From Rhodobacteraceae bacterium M382 (GTDB lineage: Bacteria; Pseudomonadota; Alphaproteobacteria; Rhodobacterales; Rhodobacteraceae), in assembly GCA_025141015.1 (NCBI GenBank), contig CP081098.1, forward strand, positions 1,680,501 to 1,744,500: a DNA stretch of 64,000 bases. The letters run 5' to 3'. A model generated the notes under the pieces. It did no database searches and was not told where the DNA came from. It was given only the letters and a program-made list of their open reading frames with translations. Both the position numbers and the translations under genes were made by a program. Shown here in pieces: positions 9,064-18,046 of this stretch (position 1 is its first letter; each line of letters starts with the position of its first letter).

Positions 9064-10809
9064 ATGGCGACACGTCGGATCACACGCGCACAGGTGGTGT
9101 CGACGATCTATGAATCTGTGATCAACCCGGCACAGTTCGAAACATTCCTGGACCTGTGGTCGCGCCATTTGCACGATACGGTCGCGTAGGATCTGGGCGA
9201 CGCCCTATCGGACGGGTTTGAGGCCAGTGGTGATCTGGAGCAGGCGGGGCCGGATGCCAACCTGCACCAGCATTTCACCCAAGCCCAAAGAATGTTTGAG
9301 AATATGGAATGTCTGGTGCCGCAAACCGACATTCTGGATAGCGTTCGCCGGTCCAATGGGTTGATTTGGCGGTATCCGAAGACGGACTGCTGCGGGCAGC
9401 CAGCGAGGCGGCGCAGATCTGGATGGCCGGAGCCGGGGCGCTGGCGGACCTGCATGCACAGATCACCGGTCAATCTTGTCAGGTGCTGGACCGGATGGTC
9501 GACCAGTTGCACGAACAGTCGGTCAAAATGCTGACACCGGCTGTTCTGAGGGCCAGGACCCAGCCGCGCCATCTGATAGCGTGGCAGTCGCACAATGGCG
9601 GCACGCCAGGACGGGCAGGGGGGCACCGGCCCTGTTTGTTGATCATGGCTTTGGATTTTCAGTGGACGGCGCACGTCGCGCAGGTGTTGGCAGAAGCCTT
9701 TGATCTGACACGCGGCGAGGCGGAGGTTACCGGGCATCTTTTGGACGGCCTGACGCCGAGCGAGATTTCGGCGGCAACCGACAATTCGGAACATACAGTG
9801 CGTACCCAGATCCAATGGTTCTGGCCAGGACAGGGGCACCGGGGCCGATCGAATAGATCCGTCTGGTTGCATGTCTCAGCAATCAGGTTTCGAATGCAGC
9901 AGATGATCAGGGGCCGCCGGGGTTGTTGCCCGGCGAAGTGCGGGGTTCGCGGGCTGGCTGCAAGGTCCAGGTGTTTCACGCAGGAAACCCTAAAGGCATT
10001 CCGGTGATCTTTTTGCATGGTATGTTGGACGGGACAGCGGTTTTGCGATGTCTGCAAGGCAGGGTGCAACATGAGAACTATCAGGTTTTGGCACCGATGC
10101 GGCCGGGGTTCGGTCTGAGTGATCCAGTCACGAATGCCAATGAGATGATGGATCGTGTGACCGAACAGATTGCTGGCCTGATCAAAAGCGAGAGGCTGGC
10201 AAAGCCGATCCTGCTGGGGCATCTGGCAGGCGGGATTTATGGGCATGTCCTGGCGCATCGGTCGCGGGATCGCGTGGCCGGGTTGGTGGCTGTTTCCAGC
10301 GGGGCTCCGGTCACCCGGCTGGGTGATATTTCGTCCATGTCTGCCCGCGTGCGGGCGATCGCCTATACAGCGCGATATACCCCTCTTTGTTGCCTGCGGT
10401 GTTGCGGGCAGGGGTTGCAATGATCGACAGCCATGATGGGGATGGCTTTATGGATGTGCAATTCCCCAAGGGGAGCACGGACCGACGGACGATCCAGCCG
10501 TTGGCGTCAGGGTCCCTGATCCAGGGTGGCTATCGTCTGTCCGTTCAGCAAGGCGTTGCGGGATTTGCCTGTGCTTCCTATTGGGCGGTGCGGGATTGGG
10601 GGGAGTTGGTTCGGGGCGCTATGGTGCCGGGCATCTATCTGCATGGCGGGCAGGATATGGTGAACCGCGCGCATCGCGTCACCCAGGCAATGACGCGCTG
10701 GCCCGAAGTGCAAGTGCGTGTTCTGCAAGATGCCGGGCAGCTTTTGTTTTATGAACGTCCCGATCTCGTGTTTGCCGCGCTTGGCGAAATCGCGGCCTTG
10801 CATCGGTGA
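9064..10809 (+). pseudogene. Decayed LuxR-type HTH / alpha-beta hydrolase fusion gene
   Basis: If repaired, this would encode one protein of about 580 residues. It has an N-terminal domain opening MATRRITRAQVVSTIYES, a LuxR-type HTH (FDLTRGEAEVTGHLL then TPSEISAATDNSEHTVRTQI), and an alpha/beta-hydrolase domain (VIFLHGMLDGT, later YLHGGQDMV). Five lesions break it: a TAG at 9187-9189, a one-base loss near 9350-9366, another near 9811-9818, a TAG at 9854-9856, and a one-base loss near 10379-10386. All three frameshifts are of the -1 type. After each one the reading continues sensibly in the next frame. This pattern points to an inactivated gene. Sequencing error is unlikely because the neighbours are intact. 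Confidence 0.85.
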
Positions 10810-10815
10810 TCTGAA

Positions 10816-11478
10816 TCAGTCGGAGCCACCAAAGACAGTGTCGAACCCGCGCCGAAGGGCGACGTCCAAATCGTCCATCACCACAGGCAGACCCAAGTCT
10901 ACCAGGCTGGTGACACCGTGTTCAGTGATGCCACAGGGGACAATGCCGCCAAAATGGCCCAGGTCCGGGTCTACATTGATCGAAATGCCATGAAAGCTGA
11001 CCCATTTACGTAGGCGGATGCCGATGGCGGCGATCTTGTCTTCGCTGGGGTGCCCGGTGACGGTCACAGGTTTGTCGTCGCGCACGACCCATACTCCGAC
11101 ACGCCCGTCGCGGATATGGCCGGTGACATTGAATTCTTCCAGTGCCAGAATCACCCAGCGTTCCAGCTGGGCGACAAAGCGGCGCACATCATGACCGCGT
11201 TTGCCGACATCAAGCATAACATAGACCACCCGCTGTCCGGGCCCATGATAGGTATATTGCCCGCCGCGTTTGCTGTCGTAGACAGGGAACCGATCGGGAT
11301 CTGTCAGATCTTCGCGTTTGGCGCTGGTGCCAGCGGTATACAGCGGCGGGTGCTCGACCAGCCAGATACATTCATCCGCTTCACCCGCAGCAATGTCTGC
11401 TGCGCGCGTTTCCATAAAGGCGACAGCCGTTTCGTAATCGGTCAGCCCGTCTGTTGTGATCCATTCAACCATGCTCAC
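10816..11478 (-). CDS. lipB: Lipoyl(octanoyl) transferase
   Basis: A 220-residue LipB enzyme. It moves the octanoyl group from acyl carrier protein to lipoyl domains of 2-oxoacid dehydrogenases and the glycine cleavage system. Family signatures are present: [37 protein letters not shown] (carrying the catalytic lysine) and [15 protein letters not shown] (the catalytic cysteine). It ends 6 bases beyond the convergent pseudogene. It lies 25 bases downstream of the DsbA-like gene on the same strand, so the two may be co-transcribed. Confidence 0.96.
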   Translation of the reverse strand: MSMVEWITTDGLTDYETAVAFMETRAADIAAGEADECIWLVEHPPLYTAGTSAKREDLTDPDRFPVYDSKRGGQYTYHGPGQRVVYVMLDVGKRGHDVRRFVAQLERWVILALEEFNVTGHIRDGRVGVWVVRDDKPVTVTGHPSEDKIAAIGIRLRKWVSFHGISINVDPDLGHFGGIVPCGITEHGVTSLVDLGLPVVMDDLDVALRRGFDTVFGGSD

Positions 11479-11503
11479 TGCTTATGCCAGCGTGCCCACA
11501 GGC

Positions 11504-12160
11504 TCAAGCCGCCTCTGCCTGGCAGCGCGTCAGAACATCGGCATAGGCGTCAGTGCCCTGCGCGCCCGTGACCAGATATTTGCCTGCAAAAACCATGGCA
11601 GGAACACCCGTAATCCCGCGCGAGGTCCAGAATTGTTGTTTCTGGCGAACCTGTTGTGCGCGCTCGCCACTGTTCAGAAGCCGTCGGGCTTCGTCCGGAT
11701 CTAGCCCGACCGACTCCGCCATGCCCACCAGGACATCGCTGTCGGATACATCCAGCCCTTTGGTGAAATAGGCTGCAAACAGCGCCTGTTTCAGGTCAGT
11801 CTGTTTGTCGCTGTCTTCGGCCCAGTCCAACAGCTGATGGGCGCGAAAGGTGTTCACCATGCGCATCTCATCAGTAAAGTTGAAGGCAATCCCCAGATCT
11901 GCACCCAGATCCGTCAACCGTTGCCGTGCCGCGATGCTGTCCTCAGCGCTGATCCCATATTTTTGCATCAGGTGTTCGCGCAGATTCTGCCCGTCGATGC
12001 CCATGTCAGGGTTGAGTTCGAAAGGATGCCAACGTACCGCCGCACGAATTCCTTCGCGTTCCAGTGCCTGACTGAGCTGGCGGAACCCGACAATGCACCA
12101 GGGGCACACAACGTCGGAAATAATATCGACCTGAACAGTGGCGGCAGTCGTGGTAGTCAT
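11504..12160 (-). CDS. DsbA-family oxidoreductase, FrnE-like
   Basis: A 218-residue thioredoxin-fold protein with an active-site CPWC near the N-terminus (DVVCPWCIVGFRQL). It continues with WHPFELNPDM and the helical insertion LGIAFNFTDEMRMVNTFRAHQLL, and ends with ITGVPAMVFAGKYLVTGAQ, which carries the cis-proline. There is no signal peptide, so it is probably cytoplasmic, as in FrnE/2-hydroxychromene-isomerase relatives. The ATG at 12160 is preferred because GGAGAA is about 9 bases upstream. Confidence 0.9.
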   Translation of the reverse strand: MTTTTAATVQVDIISDVVCPWCIVGFRQLSQALEREGIRAAVRWHPFELNPDMGIDGQNLREHLMQKYGISAEDSIAARQRLTDLGADLGIAFNFTDEMRMVNTFRAHQLLDWAEDSDKQTDLKQALFAAYFTKGLDVSDSDVLVGMAESVGLDPDEARRLLNSGERAQQVRQKQQFWTSRGITGVPAMVFAGKYLVTGAQGTDAYADVLTRCQAEAA

Positions 12161-12316
12161 CTGGCGGGGTTCTCCAACAAGGGGATTGCAGCGCTGCAAC
12201 ACAGTTGCAGATAACGGCCGGGATCATTATTTCAACCCGCTTGAAAAAGAAGTGATTTGCCTCTTCACAACCTTATCCAGCTCGTCTATATCGCCCCGTA
12301 CCAAGCCTAAGACAGT

Positions 12317-12403
12317 GCGGTCGTGGCGGAATTGGTAGACGCGCAGCGTTGAGGTCGCTGTTCCTTAACCGGAGTGGAAGTTCGAGTCTTCTCGACCGCA
12401 CCA
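12317..12403 (+). tRNA. tRNA-Leu (anticodon GAG)
   Basis: An 87-base class II tRNA with 3' CCA encoded. The acceptor stem is GCGGTCG/CGACCGC. The D arm holds GGCGGAATTGGTAGACGC. The anticodon stem CAGCG/CGCTG encloses the loop TTGAGGT, giving anticodon GAG for CUC/CUU codons. A long variable arm is followed by the T arm with TTCGAGT. It lies at the edge of a loosely packed accessory region. Confidence 0.95.
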
Positions 12404-12470
12404 ACTAAAATAAAAATTTCTAATATCTTTAAGTGCTTGATGGAGTGGTAGTGTTTCGCGTCCACCTTGC

Positions 12471-12496
12471 CTTTCCCCTTTCCCCTTTCCCCTTTC
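12471..12496 (+). repeat. Heptamer tandem repeat (CTTTCCC, about 3.7 copies)
   Basis: Three perfect CTTTCCC units plus CTTTC run without interruption. The tract is pure pyrimidine on the plus strand, a sequence prone to slippage. It is not inside a recognised gene, and no function is evident. Confidence 0.9.
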
Positions 12497-12655
12497 AGCA
12501 CTTAGATCATCGCGGATACTGTCGTCCTATCACCAGGATGACCGATAATCAGGCCGCTGTAAAAAGGTGGATAGCCGTCATGAAAAAGATGCCTGGAATG
12601 AGTGCTGATTCCGGTGGTTCACGGCAAGTCGACTTGAAGGCAGAAATGCGCAGAA

Positions 12656-12672
12656 AGCGGAGTTTGCAAAGT
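12656..12672 (+). repeat. 17-mer repeat, copy 1
   Basis: AGCGGAGTTTGCAAAGT matches the copy at 14961-14977 in 16 of 17 bases, in the same orientation. The two copies flank the amidohydrolase gene. Sequence outside the core (AGAAGCGG-like before it) is also partly shared. It may belong to a dispersed intergenic element. Confidence 0.5.
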
Positions 12673-12805
12673 GTAGGCCATTTGCCGACAGCGGCCGTTC
12701 ATGTCGTGTGCGGTTAAAGCCGGTTGGGAGCCCCACAGAAACTTCACCGTTGCACCCCCTTGAGCAGGCGTCAAACCGTTGCCAAGCACCGCAAAATTGA
12801 AGAGC

Positions 12806-14665
12806 TCAAGCCTGAAAAACTTGCCGTCCGTCCATCCAGGTTTCAAGAACATTGATCGCCTTGATCTCATTTGGGTCAACGTCACGTGGATCCTGATCAA
12901 GGATTACCATATCCGCCAGTTTTCCGGGTTCCAAACTTCCAACTTCGTGATCAGAGAAAAGCTGCCAAGCGGCTTCCGAAGTCATGGCGCGAATGGCAGT
13001 CTCCACTGAAATCGTCTCTTGAGGCGCAAGAATATAGTCTGGTTCTTTCCAGGTGCGCCGGGTCACTGCCATCTCGATCATGTGCAAGGGGTCCGGATCA
13101 GTCACCATAAAGTCCGAGTGCAATGTGAAGCCAACACCTGCTTCGTCGACACTGCGGCAGCGGTCGAGAAGCTGTACTTTTTCTTCGCCAAAAACCTCGT
13201 CACGCATGGCGATGCCCCAGAAATGAACGTGGCCGATCAGGAAGCTTGCAGAGACACCGAGATCCTTCATCCGCGCGATCTGTTCATCATGAAGGATCGA
13301 ACAGTGTTCGATCCGTGGGCGGACGCGGGACATGTCGATCCCTGCCTCTCGTAGCGCCTCGCAGGTGTCGAGGATATTGTCGATAGCGGCATCGCCATTG
13401 CCATGGATCGCCAAGTGCCAGCCCTTACTGGCCCTCTCAAGCGCGGCGGCGGTCAGTTCGTCGGGCTGCATATAGGCCAAGCCTCGATTGTCGCTGTCCA
13501 GATAGGGGTCGCGTTGCAGGCCGGTAAACCCTTGGTTGGAGCCATCGGCGACAAGCTTATAGCCTGCAATACGCGCAAGCGCATTTCCATCGCCTTGCAT
13601 GACCTTGGCTTCGTCCCAAGCCTCAGCCCCGATAGTATAGAACGGATAAGCCCGAATGCGCGCGTTCATGCGCCCAGATTGTGCCGCGGCGGCCATGACC
13701 TGGGCGTCTGCAGGGGACTGTGCCAATGCACCAAGGCTGAGCTCAGAAACTGTTGTCAGGCCAAATTTCGCCCACTTGTCCAACAGCCCAAGCAGACCCT
13801 CAACCGGGTTCACCTCCGCCATCGCGGGGTAGTTTTCCGCGATCTTTAAAAACGCGACGTTGTTCTTCATCGTACCGGTCAGCTTGCCCTCTGCGTCCCG
13901 CACGAACTCTCCCCCTGGGGGATCTTCGACATCATTGGTCACGCCAGAGACTTCAAAGGCCTTGGAATTGGCATAGGCCAAATGGCCAGAGGCGTTCAGG
14001 ACAAAAATCGGGTGCTCGGTTGAAATTGGGTCAAGATCCGCGAAGGTCAGAGCGTCAGCCCCTTCCTGCACGGCAGGGTCAAAATTGCGGAACACCAGCC
14101 AGTCGCCAGCCGGTGTTTCTGCCACCCGCTGCGCAATATGATCGAGCACTTCAGCGACGGTGGAATAGCGGGCCATGCCAACGTATTCCATAATGGCATC
14201 CACCACCGAACCAGACACAACGTGAGTATGTGCGTCGATAAACCCTGGCAGCACTGTCTTGCCACCCAGATCGATTATGTTGGCATCTGCACCGGCCACG
14301 GCGCGGACCTCGCCATCACTCCCAACAGCCAAAATCCGGTTTCCACGCAAAGCAATCGCTTCGGCTTCCGAAAAATCGTCGTCTACCGTGAGGATATTGC
14401 CGTTGGTGAATACTGTGGTGGCCTGCGTAGATGTTGCGGACTGCGCTTGGCCCCCGTTTGGCAACAGCGTTGACAGCCCGGCAAAGGCCGCGCCAGATTT
14501 GAGAAAGTCCCGTCGGCCAAAGCGCGCCCAGTCGATCCCCCAGTTGCAAGACCATCCGTTCTCACTGGCGGCTTCCTCTTTCAGATTACGTACAGTGTTG
14601 TTAACGGAAAAGAGTCCCCCAAATGTGCCACTGCAACACGGACAGCCATAGAGTTCATGTTTCAT
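12806..14665 (-). CDS. Tat-exported amidohydrolase, YtcJ/amidohydrolase-3 family
   Basis: A 619-residue metal-dependent hydrolase. After an odd cysteine-rich N-terminus (YGCPCCSGTFGG) comes a twin-arginine motif (RRDFLKSGAAFAGL) near residues 50-65, so export through Tat is likely. The hydrolase begins at TTVFTNGNILTVDDDFSEAE. It shows the metal HxH in GFIDAHTHVVSG, later LAIHGNGDAAIDN and RIEHCSILHDEQIAR, then TLHSDFMVTDPDP, and ends with PGKLADMVILDQDP. YtcJ-like enzymes act on varied amides or cyclic amides, and the substrate here is unknown. The ATG at 14665 follows GAGGGAAG. The long cysteine-containing extension before the Tat motif is unusual. Confidence 0.88.
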   Translation of the reverse strand: MKHELYGCPCCSGTFGGLFSVNNTVRNLKEEAASENGWSCNWGIDWARFGRRDFLKSGAAFAGLSTLLPNGGQAQSATSTQATTVFTNGNILTVDDDFSEAEAIALRGNRILAVGSDGEVRAVAGADANIIDLGGKTVLPGFIDAHTHVVSGSVVDAIMEYVGMARYSTVAEVLDHIAQRVAETPAGDWLVFRNFDPAVQEGADALTFADLDPISTEHPIFVLNASGHLAYANSKAFEVSGVTNDVEDPPGGEFVRDAEGKLTGTMKNNVAFLKIAENYPAMAEVNPVEGLLGLLDKWAKFGLTTVSELSLGALAQSPADAQVMAAAAQSGRMNARIRAYPFYTIGAEAWDEAKVMQGDGNALARIAGYKLVADGSNQGFTGLQRDPYLDSDNRGLAYMQPDELTAAALERASKGWHLAIHGNGDAAIDNILDTCEALREAGIDMSRVRPRIEHCSILHDEQIARMKDLGVSASFLIGHVHFWGIAMRDEVFGEEKVQLLDRCRSVDEAGVGFTLHSDFMVTDPDPLHMIEMAVTRRTWKEPDYILAPQETISVETAIRAMTSEAAWQLFSDHEVGSLEPGKLADMVILDQDPRDVDPNEIKAINVLETWMDGRQVFQA

Positions 14666-14689
14666 TATGTCTTCCCTCAAAAATCGCAA

Positions 14690-15274
14690 AAGAACACGGG
14701 CACAAAGTTGACCGCCGACATGACTAAAGCTGGCATATAGGAGACTTCAAATAAACTCCAAAAAATGGCAGTCTAAAGGTGAGGTCGACCATATTCCGTT
14801 TGGTAAATGTTTCCAGCGTCTACCCATTTTCGACGCGCGCGGTGAAGGTCCGCTTTCGCAAATCCGCATCTAGGGCCGTGTGTCCGTTTCGGGTTGGGAG
14901 CAGCCGCACCGACCCACGCCTTGGATGCTGTTCTGGCCGTCAATAGCTGCTGTGTGTAGAAGCGGATTTTGCAAAGTCACGCGCTCGGCCCACGCCCGCC
15001 GTCCATCAGTAGCGCCGGTGCCGCGTTGCGGCTTCCCGAGATTGGCCATTCACGCATCGTGCCGCATTTTCGAAGGGTGAGGGGCCATAGCGCGAGACAA
15101 TAGCTGCCATTGAATGGTTTTGGTGCAAATGCGCATTTACCCGTAGTCTGGCCGTGGGCCGCGCGTCGAGTTTCAGGTCACAGGTGCTCTCGTGGGGAAT
15201 CATGAATTATTGGAACCAATGGCCAAGACTGTCGTCACACGTTCCGTCAATTCGCTAAATCGCGGGAGGCAGAC
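14690..15274. other. Long intergenic region, no gene recognised
   Basis: About 585 bases between two minus-strand genes. It contains the second 17-mer copy and the phrase GGTTGGGAGC, which also occurs in the 12.7 kb spacer. Another stretch (CCGCTTTCGCAAATCCGC near 14850) looks like a diverged inverted relative of the 17-mer. It reads like fragments of a repeated non-coding element. The short frames inside are not credible genes. Confidence 0.55.
14961..14977 (+). repeat. 17-mer repeat, copy 2
   Basis: AGCGGATTTTGCAAAGT differs by one base from the copy at 12656-12672 and has the same orientation. The pair brackets the amidohydrolase gene at a distance of 2.3 kb. Confidence 0.5.
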
Positions 15275-15892
15275 CTATGAACGGCCAATGTGTTTGTCAG
15301 TCAGGCGCTTATTCAAGTCCTTGGTGGTGTTTCCCATCGGATAACTGATCTCGGGGACAGAAATCCCCAACCAGTTGCACAGCGGATCCCACCCGTCGCC
15401 AAGATTATGAACCAACAGCCGCTCTGGGTCGACAGTCTCGATAACCTCTTCCGTGTTCCGGTTATAGGTCGCAATGGCGTGACCCCGGTCGTCTGGACGC
15501 CCGCCAAAAACCTGCTCAGCGACCAACAATACACCTAGCCCGTCCGGATCATCACCACTTTGGAAGTGTTTCAAAAGCGTTGCCTCAAAACTGGTCCACC
15601 AGCTTTCCGCCGAACGCAGCGTCAGCAGCACTTTCGCATCGGGATATTCATCTATCAAAGTCCGCCAGTAGTGAGCAGAAGGCCAGTCGACGCAGGCGTG
15701 ATAGCCGGTAAACAGCAATTCCCAGTCCGGCTCGGCACCTTTGGCAAGATCAAGCCATGGCTGCCTTAGTGGCGTCCCCTCTTCAAGCTCGAACATATGG
15801 TGCGTAGGCCCGACGCCAAGAATGTTCAAAGCGGTGCGCATTGAATCGGTGCCAGTCCTGCCAAATCCAGTTCCAATAACGTTTAGTGTCAT
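15275..15892 (-). CDS. Sulfotransferase-family protein
   Basis: A 205-residue P-loop protein. The PAPS 5'-phosphosulfate loop is GFGRTGTDSMRTALNILG at the N-terminus. WPSAHYWRTLIDEYPDAKVLLTLR supplies the second phosphate-binding segment, and LLVHNLGDGWDPLCNWLGI matches the end of the sulfotransferase fold. Short proteins of this type are common in bacteria and fungi, usually with unknown acceptors. The ATG at 15892 has GGAG about 8 bases upstream. There is no obvious operon partner. Confidence 0.82.
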   Translation of the reverse strand: MTLNVIGTGFGRTGTDSMRTALNILGVGPTHHMFELEEGTPLRQPWLDLAKGAEPDWELLFTGYHACVDWPSAHYWRTLIDEYPDAKVLLTLRSAESWWTSFEATLLKHFQSGDDPDGLGVLLVAEQVFGGRPDDRGHAIATYNRNTEEVIETVDPERLLVHNLGDGWDPLCNWLGISVPEISYPMGNTTKDLNKRLTDKHIGRS

Positions 15893-16290
15893 GAAAATCT
15901 CCAAACCTGTTGGTGCCTTGAAATTGGGCCGACTGGCTGCCTCAATAGACGCCGCTCAGGTCTCGGTGTCAAAGTATTCCCACGGGGCGCGGCAGCAGCG
16001 ATAGGCTATCGCCGGTTTTGAGGGCAACCAGGGCTCTCTGCTGCCATTGGATCGGTTGCAGCATGGGCAAAACGCCAGCGATACGGACGGCCCAAATCTG
16101 CCGTTACCCGGCTTGTTGAACGCTGCGCTGCGGCTGCCCCTGTCCAGCCATGCGTGCCCAGCTCAAGACTGTGATGGCTCTAAGTCGTCGGAGGGGCGTG
16201 AACGTCGCCGGGCGATGCCAATCGCTTTCCGCTTTCACAAAGCCACGCTGCACTCTAAACACACTCATCTTCGCTATTCCGGGAAAAATC
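15893..16290. other. Intergenic region, nothing recognised
   Basis: About 400 bases between divergent genes. No coding frame with a plausible start, no clear terminator and no repeat was seen. The promoters for the sulfotransferase and YaeQ genes should lie here. Confidence 0.5.
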
Positions 16291-16833
16291 ATGGCGCAAA
16301 AAGCCACTATTTATAAAGTCGAGCTTTCCGTTTCCGATATGGATCGTCATTATTATGAAACCCACAAGCTGACCGTTGCCAAACATCCTTCGGAGACGGA
16401 TGAACGGCTGATGGTGCGTCTTCTCGCTTTTGCACTGAATGCCCATGAACAATTGGAACTTACGAAGGGCCTGTCAACTGATGATGAGCCTGACATTTGG
16501 CTCAAAAGCCTGAGTGGCGAGCTTGAATTGTGGGTGGCGTTGGGGCTTCCAAGCGAGAAGATCGTACGTCAATCTTGTGGCAAAGCCAAAGAGGTGATTG
16601 TCTATAGTTATGGCAGGACGGCCGAGGTGTGGTGGGAAAAAATCAAAAACAGCACCACCCGGTTTAATAACCTTCAGGTTGTCAATTTTTCAGAGACGGA
16701 TACCAGTGACTTGGGAAACCTTGCAAGTCGCTCGATGAAGCTGCAGGTCAATATTCAGGATGGCGATGTGATGGTCAGTGTTGATGATAGCATCGTGTAC
16801 GTGACCCAGACCAAATGGAAAAATGCAGTGTAG
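16291..16833 (+). CDS. YaeQ family protein
   Basis: A 180-residue YaeQ protein, the usual length. It starts MAQKATIYKVELSVSDMDR and continues HYYETHKLTVAKHPSETDER, then LMVRLLAFAL. LTKGLSTDDEPDIWLK and LWVALGLPSEKIVRQSCGKA follow. These belong to a PD-(D/E)XK-nuclease-like fold. The cellular role is unknown. I chose the ATG at 16291 because the family starts exactly there, and the in-frame upstream extension is unlike it. The gene stands alone in the accessory region. Confidence 0.92.
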   Translation: MAQKATIYKVELSVSDMDRHYYETHKLTVAKHPSETDERLMVRLLAFALNAHEQLELTKGLSTDDEPDIWLKSLSGELELWVALGLPSEKIVRQSCGKAKEVIVYSYGRTAEVWWEKIKNSTTRFNNLQVVNFSETDTSDLGNLASRSMKLQVNIQDGDVMVSVDDSIVYVTQTKWKNAV

Positions 16834-17032
16834 GCACGGGAGATTAAGCATCTGCTCTACTTCCGGATGATGCCATCATTTGGGGTCGCAACCAGCTTGC
16901 TCAACGCGGACGGCTCTTGACGATCATTCGTGCCCCACGCCGCGCATGTCTACGTCGAGCCGAAATCAAAAATGCTGCACAGTCAGGGAATGATACATAT
17001 ACTTCTCAATGGCGACTTCCGATTTGTGAGGC

Positions 17033-17932
17033 TTGGAGTTCAGTTTGCCCCGAAGATATGCAGATATCTATCCATCTGAGCCATTGCTGAACAGCGATGT
17101 GTTGGATCACCCGTCGGCGGCGGCGTTGATGTCTGTCCGGTATTTTCGAGCCGAACCCGACAGTATGCCGGAGGATGTTTTTTCCGAGCACCACGTGCTC
17201 TTGAACCTTCAAGACACCCCGCACCGTGTCCAAAACTGGCGCGATGGAAAGCTGCGTGATTTCACGTTCCACCAAGATGAAATTGTCGTTACTCCTGCTG
17301 GCATGCGGTCAGGCTGGCGCTGGTTTGCGCCATCGGATGTGATTGTCGTCACGCTTGATCCGAGCAAGATCGCACGATTTGCGCAATCCCAACTGGGGAT
17401 ACTGCTCGATCCACAACAGCTCTGCGATCTGCCCCAATTCACCGACGCCGATCTCTGCGCAGCAGGGGTCATCCTGCGCGACGCACTGGAAGATGACGAC
17501 ATTTCGTCTGCCGTGATGTTCGAGGCAATGAGCCGTGTGTTTCTCGTCAAGCTGCTACAGCGCTATGGCAAACGTCGCCCGGAAGAGGTGGAGCTCTCGG
17601 CCCGCTTCACATCGCAGCACTACCAGGCTGTGTTATCCCATGTACAAAGTCGGCTGGATCAAACGATTTCCGTTGAAGAGCTGGCAAAGGAGACGGGCAT
17701 GAGCCCCTCCCATTTCGCTCGCGTCTTTAAGGAAACATTGGGAACAACTCCAATGCAGTTCGTCATGGCATATCGCATCGAGCAGTCCATCAAGATGATG
17801 GAAGACGCCACGCGACCGCTTGGGGATATCGCTCTGGCCTGCGGATTCTCGGATCAGGCGCATTTTACGCGCAGCTTCAAACAGCTTACAGGACGGACCC
17901 CGCGCGCGCATCGGGCCACTCAAAAGACCTAA
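17033..17932 (+). CDS. AraC-family transcriptional regulator
   Basis: A protein of up to 299 residues with an N-terminal cupin-like sensor region (HHVLLNLQDTPHRVQNWRDG, then FHQDEIVVTPAGMRSGWRW) and a C-terminal double HTH: TISVEELAKETGMSPSHFAR and the second with GDIALACGFSDQAHFTRSFK, ending TGRTPRAHR. The start is uncertain. A stop codon lies two codons before the TTG at 17033, so translation begins at that TTG or at a later TTG/GTG. The next gene, a secreted hydrolase, follows after 114 bases on the same strand and is the likeliest target. Confidence 0.88.
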   Translation: MEFSLPRRYADIYPSEPLLNSDVLDHPSAAALMSVRYFRAEPDSMPEDVFSEHHVLLNLQDTPHRVQNWRDGKLRDFTFHQDEIVVTPAGMRSGWRWFAPSDVIVVTLDPSKIARFAQSQLGILLDPQQLCDLPQFTDADLCAAGVILRDALEDDDISSAVMFEAMSRVFLVKLLQRYGKRRPEEVELSARFTSQHYQAVLSHVQSRLDQTISVEELAKETGMSPSHFARVFKETLGTTPMQFVMAYRIEQSIKMMEDATRPLGDIALACGFSDQAHFTRSFKQLTGRTPRAHRATQKT

Positions 17933-18046
17933 AGCAGAATCCTTCAAAACTTAGGCGGGCAGGTGCAATTAATCCTGCCGGCCACCGCGTATCTCATTGG
18001 TTATCGGGCTTCGAGCCCACCCAGATCACCACGAGGAGATACCCCA

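Larger units (their letters stand above)
12404..12805. other. Intergenic region after tRNA-Leu, no gene recognised
   Basis: About 400 bases with no convincing coding frame. It holds a heptamer tandem repeat and one member of a near-identical 17-mer pair that also occurs on the far side of the amidohydrolase gene. Short open frames on both strands have no plausible ribosome site or recognisable similarity. Confidence 0.6.

Noticed and set aside
12317-12403. Second copy of the tRNA 3' end as an attachment site
   Set aside because: No second copy of TTCGAGTCTTCTCGACC was found by eye downstream, so no att pair is claimed.
12471-12496. CRISPR-like array
   Set aside because: The unit is 7 bases with no spacers. 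It is a simple tandem repeat.
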